In this document: positions 1-6,291 of the stretch, piece after piece
Layout: each line of letters opens with the position of its first letter
Position numbering within the stretch: position 1 is the first letter of the stretch
Source of the DNA: Oligoflexia bacterium
GTDB taxonomy: Bacteria; Bdellovibrionota; Bdellovibrionia; Bdellovibrionales; UBA1609
Assembly (NCBI GenBank): GCA_026914095.1
Contig: JAPPIY010000004.1
Location: forward strand, 1-9,072
DNA length: 9,072 nt
Direction of reading: 5' to 3'
The notes under the pieces: model-generated
Told to the model about the DNA's origin: nothing
Database searches by the model: none
The model's input: only the letters and a program-made list of their open reading frames with translations
Translations under genes and position numbers: made by a program

Positions 1-33
1 TTTTTACAGATGCAAGAAAACAGTTTAAAAGGC

Positions 34-170
34 TCAAAAGCTTGTCAATAAACTTCAAAATTCAATCCTATGTTTTGCCACAAAGTAACCTTTGGTTGCC
101 TAGTGGTCAAAGCCTGTCCTCGCGCCGACTGGGACGAACTCGTTTTTCAAGTTTATTGGCAAACTTTTGA
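34..170. repeat. Imperfect inverted repeat, 22-base arms about 93 bases apart
   Basis: The left arm at 34-55 is the reverse complement of the right arm at 149-170 with 20 of 22 positions identical. Similarity continues weakly a few bases inward (a TTTT run, one mismatch, then the arm). The interior shows no gene I can support; it has a small local hairpin around 76-97 (CCACAAAG facing CTTTGG). The arms lie just downstream (minus strand) of the decayed nuclease-like gene, in a stretch without an intact gene. They could be the ends of a small mobile element or an inverted duplication of a short fragment. Whether the element has other copies cannot be told from one window. Confidence 0.5.
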
Positions 171-233
171 ATAAAAATCAAGCTACTTTGAAATTCAACA
201 GAAATTGGAATGCTAATCCAATCCGCTGAAGTT

Positions 234-586
234 TCAGTAAATAAGCTTCTTTTTATACTTAACATGGAATGGGGGTTTAAAACAGTTTTCTCTTTCTTAT
301 TGATAATACTGGCGCTGTCGCCCGTGGCGCGAATAACAAACAAACCCTGTCTCTCCACATATTTATTGGCTGATTCCTCTGCCCTTAAATAAGCCACAGC
401 TCCATAAATAATCTTACCCCTATACACCGAAAGACGACTGCTGAATTTTTTCAAATTTTCCAAAAAATATTTAATATGCTGAACTCTTAAAGTGGTTTTC
501 ACTTCCACAACAACAGTTTCTTCTCCATTGCCAGCTACAATATCATACTCATATTGATCCTGTTGCCTGTAAAACTCTGCGCTATT
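234..586 (-). pseudogene. Decayed PD-(D/E)XK nuclease-like protein (DUF3782-type), C-terminal part only
   Basis: Read on the minus strand from 586, the frame gives a PD-(D/E)XK core: EYDIVAGNGEE, then VVVEVKTTL (Asp before the strand, Glu-x-Lys after it), then IYGAVAYLRAEE, and ERQGLFVIRATGDSASIINK. That order is what I know from the DUF3782 family of restriction-endonuclease-fold proteins, which are usually about 200 residues with an N-terminal helical or coiled-coil part. Here the N-terminal part is missing: the frame is closed upstream by TAG at 587-589, and what lies before it is the tail of a different gene. Near 283-289 the frame is lost. One extra A in the A-run would restore a tail reading FKPPFHVKYKKKLIY, ending in TGA at 234-236. 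FKP-type endings follow this motif in the family. As it stands, translation runs on in an unrelated frame to 107. I see no ribosome-binding site or good start; an open GTG at 508 lies inside the core. It is most likely a relic. Confidence 0.75.
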
Positions 587-600
587 CTAAACACAGCCTG

Positions 601-897
601 TTACATCTCTTCCTTTGCCAGTTTTAAGCGGGCTTTTAATTCCGCTTTTTCAGCCCATTTTATAGACTCTTGAAAATAAGTCTGAGATTCCTCATGATTT
701 TCTTGATTATAAAAAGAAACCGCTTTCCTGTAAAATTTGTCATCTTTAGTCTAAGTATTGGGGTAGAGTTTATCTGCCTGAAACTTTTTAGCCCTAGAAA
801 GAGCTGTTTTGGCTATAACAAAGTCTTTATGCAGGCCTGTGGAAGCGCAATGTGTTAATCCTAACAAGCAAGACAGTAAACACAAATACTTTTTCAT
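601..897 (-). pseudogene. DUF4398-like envelope lipoprotein with an in-frame TAG
   Basis: The ATG (895-897) overlaps the pal stop by one base (TGATG), so it would be translated by coupling with pal. The first 48 codons give a signal peptide (MKKYLCLLSCLLGLTHCAST) and an alpha-helical stretch (KDFVIAKTALSRAKKFQADK), then TAG at 751-753. The same frame goes on without other stops for 49 more codons: KDDKFYRKAVSFYNQEN, YFQESIKWAEKAELKARLK, ending in TAA at 601-603. The spaced Ala/Ala-Glu helix pattern continues across the TAG, so this was one gene of about 98 residues. The pattern resembles small DUF4398-type lipoproteins next to OmpA-family lipoproteins. Cys17 would be the lipidation site, but His at -1 is atypical, so lipidation is unsure. 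The TAG is probably a nonsense mutation, perhaps from a Tyr or Gln codon. Sequencing error or readthrough remain possible. The alternative is a 48-residue truncated product. Confidence 0.7.
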
Positions 898-1403
898 CAA
901 TACTGAGGAACAAAATTGACCCTGCGGTTCAAACTGTTGTCTGTATAAGAAAAAATCTTTTCCTCGCCATAACTCACTATATCCATCTTATCAGCGCTCA
1001 AACCAAGGGAAATCAAATAGCTCAAAGCGCTTTTAGCTCTCCTTTTTCCCAGCCCAATATTATAAGCTTCAGACCCCAAAGGATCACAGTGCCCTTCTAA
1101 AAGCAAACTCCTTACTTGAGGATTATTGTCCAGCCAAGCTTTATTTGCCTTCAGAGTCTCTTTGACATCATCCGTTAATAAGGAAGAATCCAAGTCAAAA
1201 TAAACCGTGTTTAAGCCATCTATTTGGCCTGAATCACTGCCAGTTTTACCAGATTCCATATCAAGATTGGACAAATCCTCTGCCCCTTCTATTTCTGGAC
1301 TTCCTTGAATGCGGTCCTTTATTTTTTGCAAATAAGAGCAAGAAACTACAAAAAAACTAAAAAATAAGACAATAACAAGATATAAGCTGTTTTTATGACG
1401 CAT
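897..1403 (-). CDS. pal: Peptidoglycan-associated lipoprotein (OmpA-family domain)
   Basis: A 168-residue lipoprotein that would be anchored in the outer membrane and tether it to peptidoglycan, in Tol-Pal fashion. The signal peptide RHKNSLYLVIVLFFSFFVVS ends in a lipobox (VVSC), with Cys22 the lipidated residue. A short charged, low-complexity linker follows (about 23-62), then an OmpA C-terminal domain (about 65-168): VYFDLDSSLL, EGHCDPLGSEAYNIGLGKRRA, SYGEEKI and NRRVNFV. Asp107 and Arg122 are 15 residues apart, the spacing of the diaminopimelate-binding Asp/Arg pair known in OmpA. I chose the ATG at 1401-1403 because AAGGAGG sits 6 bases upstream and the signal peptide starts there; the frame is open further upstream to 1445, which would add 14 polar residues before the signal. 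tol genes are not in view, so calling it the Tol partner is inference. The interrupted lipoprotein gene follows with a one-base overlap. Confidence 0.9.
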   Translation of the reverse strand: MRHKNSLYLVIVLFFSFFVVSCSYLQKIKDRIQGSPEIEGAEDLSNLDMESGKTGSDSGQIDGLNTVYFDLDSSLLTDDVKETLKANKAWLDNNPQVRSLLLEGHCDPLGSEAYNIGLGKRRAKSALSYLISLGLSADKMDIVSYGEEKIFSYTDNSLNRRVNFVPQY

Positions 1404-1429
1404 TACGACCTCCTTTTTAACAATTACTT

Positions 1430-1458
1430 TTGAATACTGACACATTTTTTAATATAAA
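1430..1458 (+). promoter_or_regulatory. Sigma70-type promoter candidate for the 1465 gene, possibly leaderless
   Basis: TTGAAT at 1430-1435, a 17-base spacer, then TATAAA at 1453-1458, followed by only 6 bases (ACAAGT) before the ATG at 1465. No Shine-Dalgarno sequence lies in that gap. Transcription normally starts about 7 bases after the -10 box, which would put the start on or next to the ATG. The same geometry occurs before two other genes in this window. Confidence 0.5.
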
Positions 1459-1464
1459 ACAAGT

Positions 1465-1965
1465 ATGGATATTGAAAAAACAAAATCTTGGATTTACAAG
1501 CGCCTTCAAACAGAAAAATCTAAGTTTTCATCTGACAGTTTGGAAGAAGAAGACATTAAAGAGCTTAGCTATGATTTTCTACAAGATTTGCGGGCTATTT
1601 TTGAGCATTATGTCCAAGCCTATGAAAAAATCAAAATAGAGGGAGTTAAAAATCCCACCGATGAATCCATAAAGGAAAAACTGAAAACCTCTTTTTTCAT
1701 TTATGATTTAGCTGATACAAAAGGTTTTATGTTATTCAAAAAAAACTATAAGCTGATTTTTGCTTATGTCAAACCCGGTCAAGTGAGAATTAAGTTCTTA
1801 AAACAAAAACCCTTTAGTGAAACAGAAGTGTTTGTAGATACTTATTTGAATGCTGTGTCTCAAGACACAATGTCCATCCGCTGGGTCCATGACAATAGAA
1901 AAGGCTTTATTGACAAAGACATTCTAGCCCGCTACTACATGAAAAGATTTTTGGAGGAAATCTAA
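1465..1965 (+). CDS. Hypothetical cytoplasmic protein, 166 residues
   Basis: I do not recognise this protein. It has no signal peptide or membrane segment and is rich in Lys, Glu and Asp. Residues 1-60 look alpha-helical (KTKSWIYKRLQ, ELSYDFLQDLRAIFEHYVQA). Residues about 80-125 look like beta strands (FFIYDLADTKGFMLFKK, KLIFAYVKPGQVRIKFL). The C-terminus is again helical (DILARYYMKRFLEE). I see no catalytic motif or metal-binding cysteines. It starts 61 bases from pal in the opposite direction and ends convergently toward rpsI, so it appears to be a single-gene unit. The ATG at 1465 has no Shine-Dalgarno sequence but sits 6 bases after a -10 box. The long frame with a coherent composition supports a real gene. 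The layout faintly recalls uncharacterised Bdellovibrio-type proteins, which I could not check. Confidence 0.7.
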   Translation: MDIEKTKSWIYKRLQTEKSKFSSDSLEEEDIKELSYDFLQDLRAIFEHYVQAYEKIKIEGVKNPTDESIKEKLKTSFFIYDLADTKGFMLFKKNYKLIFAYVKPGQVRIKFLKQKPFSETEVFVDTYLNAVSQDTMSIRWVHDNRKGFIDKDILARYYMKRFLEEI

Positions 1966-2098
1966 GCCTCTTAAGTTTGTTTTCAAGTCAAACCATATAA
2001 AAAATAAAAAAATTTATTCTCTTATTGTTCTCCGAATACAGGCTGTTTTGACATGGCAAGAAAGCTCAAAAATCCAATTAAAATATGTAAATTGTAAA

Positions 2099-2536
2099 TT
2101 ATCGTTTAGAAAATTGAGTGCTTTTTCTGGCTTTATGATGGCCATATTTTTTGCGCTCAACCATTCTGGGATCTCTAGTTAAAAAGCCGTTTTTCTTTAA
2201 AATCGCGCGATGTTCAGAAGACACTTTTAGCAAAGCTCTGGCCAAACCATGACGAATGGCCTCCGCCTGCCCTGTAAAACCGCCTCCTTTAACTGTGACA
2301 AAAACATCAAAAGACTTTTTCAAATTTAGCGCCTGCAAGGGAGATAAAACTGATTGGACTTGCTCCGGTTTTACAAAATATTTGCTTATATCGATAAATG
2401 TCTTTTTATGTTTTTGCTCTTTATCTAATTTTTTACAGCTCTTTATGTTAAAAAGCCCTGTTCCAGACTTTAAAAAAACACGGGTTGAACTTGTTTTTCT
2501 TCTTCCTGTTCCATAAAAATGATCTTTTTTTAGCAT
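2099..2536 (-). CDS. rpsI: 30S ribosomal protein S9
   Basis: Small-subunit protein S9, whose C-terminal tail reaches toward the P-site tRNA. The 145-residue product shows the N-terminal YGTGRRKTSSTRVFL, the central VKGGGFTGQAEAIRHGLARAL, and the conserved tail GFLTRDPRMVERKKYGHHKARKSTQFSKR, whose terminal SKR is diagnostic. S9 is usually about 130 residues. The extra length lies at about residues 28-48, where a lysine-rich stretch (CKKLDKEQKHKKTFIDISKY) replaces the usual short NGRPLEEYF-type turn. I start at ATG 2534-2536 because TAAGG lies 7 bases before it. An in-frame TTG two codons earlier is open but has no ribosome-binding site of its own. It lies 12 bases after rplM, the common rplM-rpsI pair. 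Confidence 0.96.
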   Translation of the reverse strand: MLKKDHFYGTGRRKTSSTRVFLKSGTGLFNIKSCKKLDKEQKHKKTFIDISKYFVKPEQVQSVLSPLQALNLKKSFDVFVTVKGGGFTGQAEAIRHGLARALLKVSSEHRAILKKNGFLTRDPRMVERKKYGHHKARKSTQFSKR

Positions 2537-2548
2537 GCTCAACCCTTA

Positions 2549-2971
2549 TCAAATAACAAATGGGACCGGTTTTTTATCTTTGTAGCTGTGTTCAGCACCT
2601 TCAAATATTTTTAACCGCTTTAAAGCTCTAGGTCTATGAGTGTTTTTAGGCAACATCCCGCCAACAGCCTGCTTAATTAACTCACAGGAGGGAATATCTT
2701 TGGCCCGTTTTTCTTTAAGTGAGCCTACAAAACGAGAGTGTTTATAGTATTTCTTCTGTGTCCATTTTTTCCCTGTCAGCCGAACCTGATTGGAATTAAG
2801 CACAACTACAAAATCCCCGCCCATAACATGCGGGGTGTAATCTGGCTTGTTTTTGCCTATTAACAGATTGGCTGTCGCGCTGGCTAAGCGCCCTAAAGAC
2901 TTCCCCTTAGCGTCTATAATTTTCCATTCCCTTTGGACATCCTCTTGTTTTTTAACCCAAGTTTTTAACAT
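2549..2971 (-). CDS. rplM: 50S ribosomal protein L13
   Basis: Early-assembling large-subunit protein. The 140-residue product matches L13 along its length: MLKTWVKKQEDVQREWKIID, AKGKSLGRLASATANLL, YTPHVMGGDFVVVLNSNQVRLTG, YYKHSRFVGSL, and the signature AVGGMLPKNTHRPRALKRLKIF followed by EHSYKDKKP. The length is normal (about 142 in E. coli). The start is the ATG at 2969-2971, which has AAGAGG 7 bases upstream and aligns with the family start. The frame is open back to a TTG at 3022 inside truA, but those 17 residues are not L13-like. The gap after the truA stop is 25 bases, and rpsI follows 12 bases on, so the three are probably co-transcribed. Confidence 0.96.
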   Translation of the reverse strand: MLKTWVKKQEDVQREWKIIDAKGKSLGRLASATANLLIGKNKPDYTPHVMGGDFVVVLNSNQVRLTGKKWTQKKYYKHSRFVGSLKEKRAKDIPSCELIKQAVGGMLPKNTHRPRALKRLKIFEGAEHSYKDKKPVPFVI

Positions 2972-2996
2972 AAACGGCCTCTTAAGACCTGGCTTT

Positions 2997-3767
2997 TTAT
3001 ATTTTATGGCAAGCTTTGTCAAGAGCTTGAGAATAAAAGACCTTTTTTAAATAAAGCCCTTGCCCAGGAGCTACGCTCAACGCCTGTCTTCGATCCAAAG
3101 CCAGCAAAATGCGTCTCAATTTCTGCTCTCCTTTTCTCTCTTTGAGCAAGTCTATATAAGTTCCCACCAAATTTCTCACCATTTGCTTTAAAAAGCCTGA
3201 ACCCGTGATTTGATAGCAATAAAAAGCGGGAGACACTTGAGTCCAACGAGATTGATAAATTGTCCTAATACTGCTTTTGACCTCTGAGCCAGTGCTCTGG
3301 AAGCTTTTAAAATCCTTAGCTCCTAAAACCAATTGAGATATTTTTTGAAGTTTTTTCAGATCCAAGCCTTCTTTTTTCCACCAAACCAAATCACGAAATA
3401 ACACCGGGGGGCTGTCTCCCGTGAAAATAAAATAAAGATAGCTTTTCTTTTTTGCGCTAAATCTCGCATGAAACTCTAAAGGCGCCTTCCAGCAGTCTAA
3501 AACAGAAATATCTTCTGGAAGAAGGGAATTAAGCGCTTTTTTTAAATTTATATTTTTTAAATCATTCTCTGCCAGCTCAAAATGAGCTGTTTGCCCTAAA
3601 GCATGAACACCAGTATCCGTTCTCCCGGAGCCAACAAGACTTATCTTTTTTTTTAAAAGCTGGAATAAGATTTTTTCTATCTCTCCTTGAACCGTTCGAT
3701 GGCGACTCTGCTTTTGCCAGCCGAAAAAACCAGTTCCTTTATAAGATAAAAGAAGACGAATTTTCAT
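2997..3767 (-). CDS. truA: tRNA pseudouridine(38-40) synthase
   Basis: Converts uridines 38-40 of the tRNA anticodon stem-loop to pseudouridine. The 256-residue product has the N-terminal family pattern (LSYKGTGFFGWQKQSRHRTVQGEIE) and the catalytic motif SGRTDTGVHALGQTAHF with the nucleophile Asp51. It then has LPEDISVLDCW, FHARFSAKKKSYLYFIF, and the C-terminal GSGFLKQMVRNLVGTYIDL that marks TruA. Length is normal (about 250-270). It starts at ATG 3765-3767; the upstream sequence has no strong Shine-Dalgarno. It follows asd after 130 bases that hold a 10-base inverted repeat, so it may have its own promoter, but I find no convincing one. truA directly before rplM-rpsI is a common bacterial arrangement. 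Confidence 0.95.
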   Translation of the reverse strand: MKIRLLLSYKGTGFFGWQKQSRHRTVQGEIEKILFQLLKKKISLVGSGRTDTGVHALGQTAHFELAENDLKNINLKKALNSLLPEDISVLDCWKAPLEFHARFSAKKKSYLYFIFTGDSPPVLFRDLVWWKKEGLDLKKLQKISQLVLGAKDFKSFQSTGSEVKSSIRTIYQSRWTQVSPAFYCYQITGSGFLKQMVRNLVGTYIDLLKERKGEQKLRRILLALDRRQALSVAPGQGLYLKKVFYSQALDKACHKI

Positions 3768-3790
3768 AACAGCTCAAATAATCAATTCTA

Positions 3791-3843
3791 AAAAAGCCTT
3801 AAGAATAAACAATGAAACACTCCAGAAAAATTAAAGGCTTTTT
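3791..3843 (-). terminator. Inverted repeat after asd, possible terminator
   Basis: AAAAAGCCTT at 3791-3800 is the exact reverse complement of AAGGCTTTTT at 3834-3843, with a 33-base AT-rich gap. Read on the minus strand (the direction of asd), the second arm is followed by a run of T's, as in an intrinsic terminator. The loop is long and only three pairs are G-C, so it may be weak or act differently. If real, it separates asd from truA-rplM-rpsI. Confidence 0.35.
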
Positions 3844-3897
3844 GAGAAGAAAATTTTTTAAATTCCTTAACAAAAACAACTAGCCTCAACCATAAAA

Positions 3898-4872
3898 CTA
3901 ATTTTTAATTTTTATAAGCTCCCGCGCAATTTGCAGGCCATTCCAGCTGGCTCCTTTTAAAAGATTGTCCGCCACCAACCACATTACCCATGAGTTTTCT
4001 CCAAAACTGTCTTTATGAACACGGCCAGCGAAAACCTCCTTTTCGCCATCAGCCTGCCTGGCATGGGGCGGCTCATCTAGCACTTTCACATAGGAGGACA
4101 AAGAGGAAATCAACTCAGCCTTAGAAGAAGCTGTTTTTTTCAAAGAAAACCTTACCACCTCTGAATGAGAATTCAAACAAGGCGCCCGAACAGTAAAAGC
4201 GGAAATTTTTAAATGAGGCAAATTTAAAATTTTCTTGCTTTCTGCCATGATTTTCACCTCTTCTTTGCAAAAACCATCTTCATTTAAACTGCCAATATAA
4301 GGAACGCAGTTAAAAGCATAGCTCATATCCTCTTGTTTATAGCTTTTCTTGCCACTTAAAATCTCCAAACTCTCCTGTTTTAAACTTTCTAAAGCCTTTT
4401 GCCCTGCCCCGCTGATAGACTGCAAACTCACAACATGAACGGACTCCAAACCAAAAGCTTCTTCCAAAGGCTGAAGAGCGACAACCAGCTGTATTGTAGA
4501 GCAGTTGGGATTAGAAATGATTTGCGGTTTGTAATTTAAAAGATGAGCATTCACTTCAGGAACTATCAAAAGTTTGTCGGAATCTGAGCGAAAAGCGGAA
4601 GAGTTATCAATAACAATCACTCCTTTTGAAACCGCTTGAGGCGCCCACTTAAGACTGACATCCGCTCCAGCGGAAAAAAAACAAATATCCAGACCCTCAA
4701 AAACGTCGGGATTTAAAGGCTGAGTTTGAATTTTTGTTCCTAAAAAAGAACAAAATTTAGGACTTCTGGAAAATAGCCTTAACTCTTCTATTTGAAAGCT
4801 CTTCTCTTTTTCCAGCAGATTTAAAAAACTTTGGCCAACAAGACCTGTCGCTCCCACAACTCCTAATTTCAT
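3898..4872 (-). CDS. asd: Aspartate-semialdehyde dehydrogenase
   Basis: Reduces aspartyl phosphate to aspartate semialdehyde with NADPH, the branch point for lysine, threonine, methionine and diaminopimelate (cell wall). In the 324-residue product the N-terminal nucleotide-binding motif is GVVGATGLVG (4-13). FFSAGADVS (65-73) and VIDNSSAFR (87-95) follow. The active-site motif SNPNCSTIQLV carries the catalytic Cys124, and the substrate-binding RAP...SHSEVV region carries Arg229 and His236. The C-terminus has WLVADNLLKGASWNGLQIA. Length is normal for the short bacterial form. The start ATG (4870-4872) lacks a clear Shine-Dalgarno but begins exactly at the family N-terminus. It lies 50 bases after the regulatory-protein gene, so co-transcription from above is plausible. 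Confidence 0.95.
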   Translation of the reverse strand: MKLGVVGATGLVGQSFLNLLEKEKSFQIEELRLFSRSPKFCSFLGTKIQTQPLNPDVFEGLDICFFSAGADVSLKWAPQAVSKGVIVIDNSSAFRSDSDKLLIVPEVNAHLLNYKPQIISNPNCSTIQLVVALQPLEEAFGLESVHVVSLQSISGAGQKALESLKQESLEILSGKKSYKQEDMSYAFNCVPYIGSLNEDGFCKEEVKIMAESKKILNLPHLKISAFTVRAPCLNSHSEVVRFSLKKTASSKAELISSLSSYVKVLDEPPHARQADGEKEVFAGRVHKDSFGENSWVMWLVADNLLKGASWNGLQIARELIKIKN

Positions 4873-4922
4873 AATAGAATTTTTCTAATATATAAAGCCT
4901 CTCGCTGTCCAGCTAAAAGAAA

Positions 4923-5762
4923 TCAAACGATTTTTACAGGGATCTTCATTCTTTTAGAGACAATACGAACAATTTCTCCCGCCGTTTCCTCTAAAGCTAT
5001 ATCGGTTACATCCAAAACCGGCCACTTTTGTTTATGAAAAAAAGCCTGTATAGCCTCTACCTCCTTATAAACCTGCTCCTTGCCCGCATAATGCCCCCTT
5101 GCAGGATCATATCCAAATTTTTCCAAGCGATTTTTTCTTATTTTTAACAAATAATCGGGCTGAATAGTTAAAGCCACTATCTTTTTTTGATTCACTTTAA
5201 GCAGTTCCTCTGGCGGAGGGATATTATAAATCAAGGGAATATTGGCGACCTTCCAGCCCTTATTGCTTAAAAATAAAGAAAGAGGGGTCTTGCTGGTCCG
5301 GCTCACCCCCACTAAAATAATATCCGCTAAATCCAAATCACGCGTGAGCTGGCCATCATCATGTTTTAAAAAGAAATCCATAGCCTCAATTCGTTTAAAA
5401 TAATCTTCGTTGACAACTCTTAAAATACCCGCCTGTTTCTCTTTGCTTTCTAAGGATTGATCAAAGGTTTGTATTAAATCCTCCAACAAATCAATTCCCT
5501 GTATTTTATATGTTTGACAAAGTTTTTTAACCAGACTGCGGCTTTCCGGTAAAATCAAAGTAAAAACTATAAGTTTTTTTTCAGCAGAGTTTTTATTTAT
5601 TTTTTTAAAAAGACTTTCAATTTGCTCTTTCGTTCTGATATTTCTATATCTTGAAATATGCGCGCTTTCTTCATGCTCATACTGAACCAAAACAGCTTTT
5701 AAAACAGCTAAAGCGGTTTCTCCCGTTCCATCAGATAAAACTGATATGTTGAATTTTGTCAT
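4923..5762 (-). CDS. PEP synthase / pyruvate phosphate dikinase regulatory protein (DUF299)
   Basis: Bifunctional ADP-dependent kinase and phosphate-dependent pyrophosphorylase that switches a PEP-forming dikinase off and on by phosphorylating and dephosphorylating a threonine. The 279-residue product has LSDGTGETA (9-17), NEDYFKRIEAMDFFLKHDDG (118-137), the P-loop GVSRTSKTPLSLFLSNKGWK (from 152), ANIPLIY, and a helical C-terminus with EVEAIQAFF and DVTDIALEETAGEIV. Length and motif order fit the family (about 270-280). Sequence alone does not tell me whether the target is PEP synthase (PpsR type) or pyruvate phosphate dikinase (PDRP1 type), as the target gene is not in the window; hence no symbol. 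The ATG overlaps the stop of the upstream 125-residue gene by 4 bases (ATGA), so the two are translationally coupled. Confidence 0.93.
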   Translation of the reverse strand: MTKFNISVLSDGTGETALAVLKAVLVQYEHEESAHISRYRNIRTKEQIESLFKKINKNSAEKKLIVFTLILPESRSLVKKLCQTYKIQGIDLLEDLIQTFDQSLESKEKQAGILRVVNEDYFKRIEAMDFFLKHDDGQLTRDLDLADIILVGVSRTSKTPLSLFLSNKGWKVANIPLIYNIPPPEELLKVNQKKIVALTIQPDYLLKIRKNRLEKFGYDPARGHYAGKEQVYKEVEAIQAFFHKQKWPVLDVTDIALEETAGEIVRIVSKRMKIPVKIV

Positions 5763-6136
5763 CTCTTCGTCCTATAATAAGACAGCTTATGAGCGCTATC
5801 AGCTTCCGGCCAAAAGTTAAGCAACTCTTCCTCTTGACAGCCTAGAGGGATAAAGACACGGAAGGAAGGTTTGTCCAATTGTCTCCAAGACTGATAAATA
5901 TCTTTAACCCATGTTTCTTTTTTGAAAGGAAGACACAAAATAGAGCTATTAGGAAAAATTTTATAAGTGTCTACCAAAAGAGGCTGTAACAGTTTTGGCT
6001 CTTCACCCAAAGGCTGTAATAAAAAGTGAGTTCTCCAGTTTATTTTTTTAAAAAGCTGTCTATAAGGCTCAAAGAACATAATCCATAACTGAGAGCCAAA
6101 AGAAAATTTTTGATTTGCGCCAAGAGATTTAAACAT
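5759..6136 (-). CDS. Hypothetical protein, 125 residues, coupled to the PEP-enzyme regulator
   Basis: I do not recognise this protein. It has no signal peptide and no convincing membrane helix, and is rich in Trp, Phe, Tyr, Lys and Pro. Residues 20-80 look like a mixed alpha/beta fold (MFFEPYRQLFKKINW, FLLQPLGEEPKLLQPLLVDTY, NSSILCLPFKKETW). The C-terminal half has FRVFIPLGCQEEELLNFWPE. Two Cys are present (68 and 100) but no motif. It shares ATGA with the start of the DUF299 gene, so the two are made together; a role linked to that regulator is inference only. The ATG at 6134-6136 has no Shine-Dalgarno, but a TTGACA-17-TAGTCT promoter ends 6 bases before it, suggesting a leaderless start. 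A later Met at residue 20 is possible but less likely given that geometry. Confidence 0.7.
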   Translation of the reverse strand: MFKSLGANQKFSFGSQLWIMFFEPYRQLFKKINWRTHFLLQPLGEEPKLLQPLLVDTYKIFPNSSILCLPFKKETWVKDIYQSWRQLDKPSFRVFIPLGCQEEELLNFWPEADSAHKLSYYRTKR

Positions 6137-6142
6137 TGTTTT

Positions 6143-6171
6143 AGACTATTGGTTTTACTTATTTTTGTCAA
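6143..6171 (-). promoter_or_regulatory. Promoter candidate for the 6136-3898 operon, possibly leaderless
   Basis: On the minus strand a perfect -35 box TTGACA (6166-6171) is followed by a 17-base spacer and TAGTCT (6143-6148). TAGTCT keeps the key T, A and final T of the -10 consensus but is otherwise weak. Only 6 bases separate it from the ATG at 6136, so the transcript would start at or next to the start codon. It would drive the unknown gene, the DUF299 regulator and possibly asd. Confidence 0.5.
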
Positions 6172-6277
6172 AGCTATAGTTTTCCTTTTAAAAAAATAGA
6201 GCATCTTTAAGCTGTTATATCTAAATATAAAATTTTTAAGTATTTCTGATCTAAAAAATAATTTTCCTTACTCTTTC

Positions 6278-6283
6278 TATAAT
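6278..6283 (+). promoter_or_regulatory. -10 box before the radical SAM gene
   Basis: A perfect TATAAT lies 8 bases before the ATG at 6292. I see no good -35 box at 16-18 bases' distance and no Shine-Dalgarno. If used, the transcript would begin within a couple of bases of the first ATG. A second Met codon at 6304 would then have a leader of about 14 bases. Confidence 0.35.
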
Positions 6284-6291
6284 TTTATGAT

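Noticed and set aside
1..60. Promoter reading left out of the window on the minus strand (TTGACA at about 41-46)
   Set aside because: No acceptable -10 box lies at 16-18 bases, and this TTGACA is part of the inverted repeat arm.
587..753. TAG as a recoded sense codon, since both broken genes are interrupted by TAG
   Set aside because: asd and the outer-membrane protein gene also end in TAG. Reading through the latter would add about 21 unrelated residues after its terminal Phe signature, so TAG acts as a normal stop here.
1966..2098. Terminator between the 1465 gene and rpsI
   Set aside because: Only 5-base inverted matches with long gaps (TCAAA/TTTGA, GTTTG/CAAAC) are visible, without a T-run in the right place.
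2256..3246. Long open frames opposite or alongside rpsI, rplM and truA
   Set aside because: They lie within well-identified genes in other frames, with no family resemblance and no start signals.
4885..4911. Promoter for asd (TGGACA and TATTAG or TATATT on the minus strand)
   Set aside because: Spacers are 13-15 bases for the acceptable -10 boxes, and the box at 17 bases is a poor match.
6220..6267. Possible further copy of the TATACTGATCC repeat end upstream of the radical SAM gene
   Set aside because: Only about ten bases match (CTGATC with AT-rich flanks), and gaps are needed; consistent with chance.
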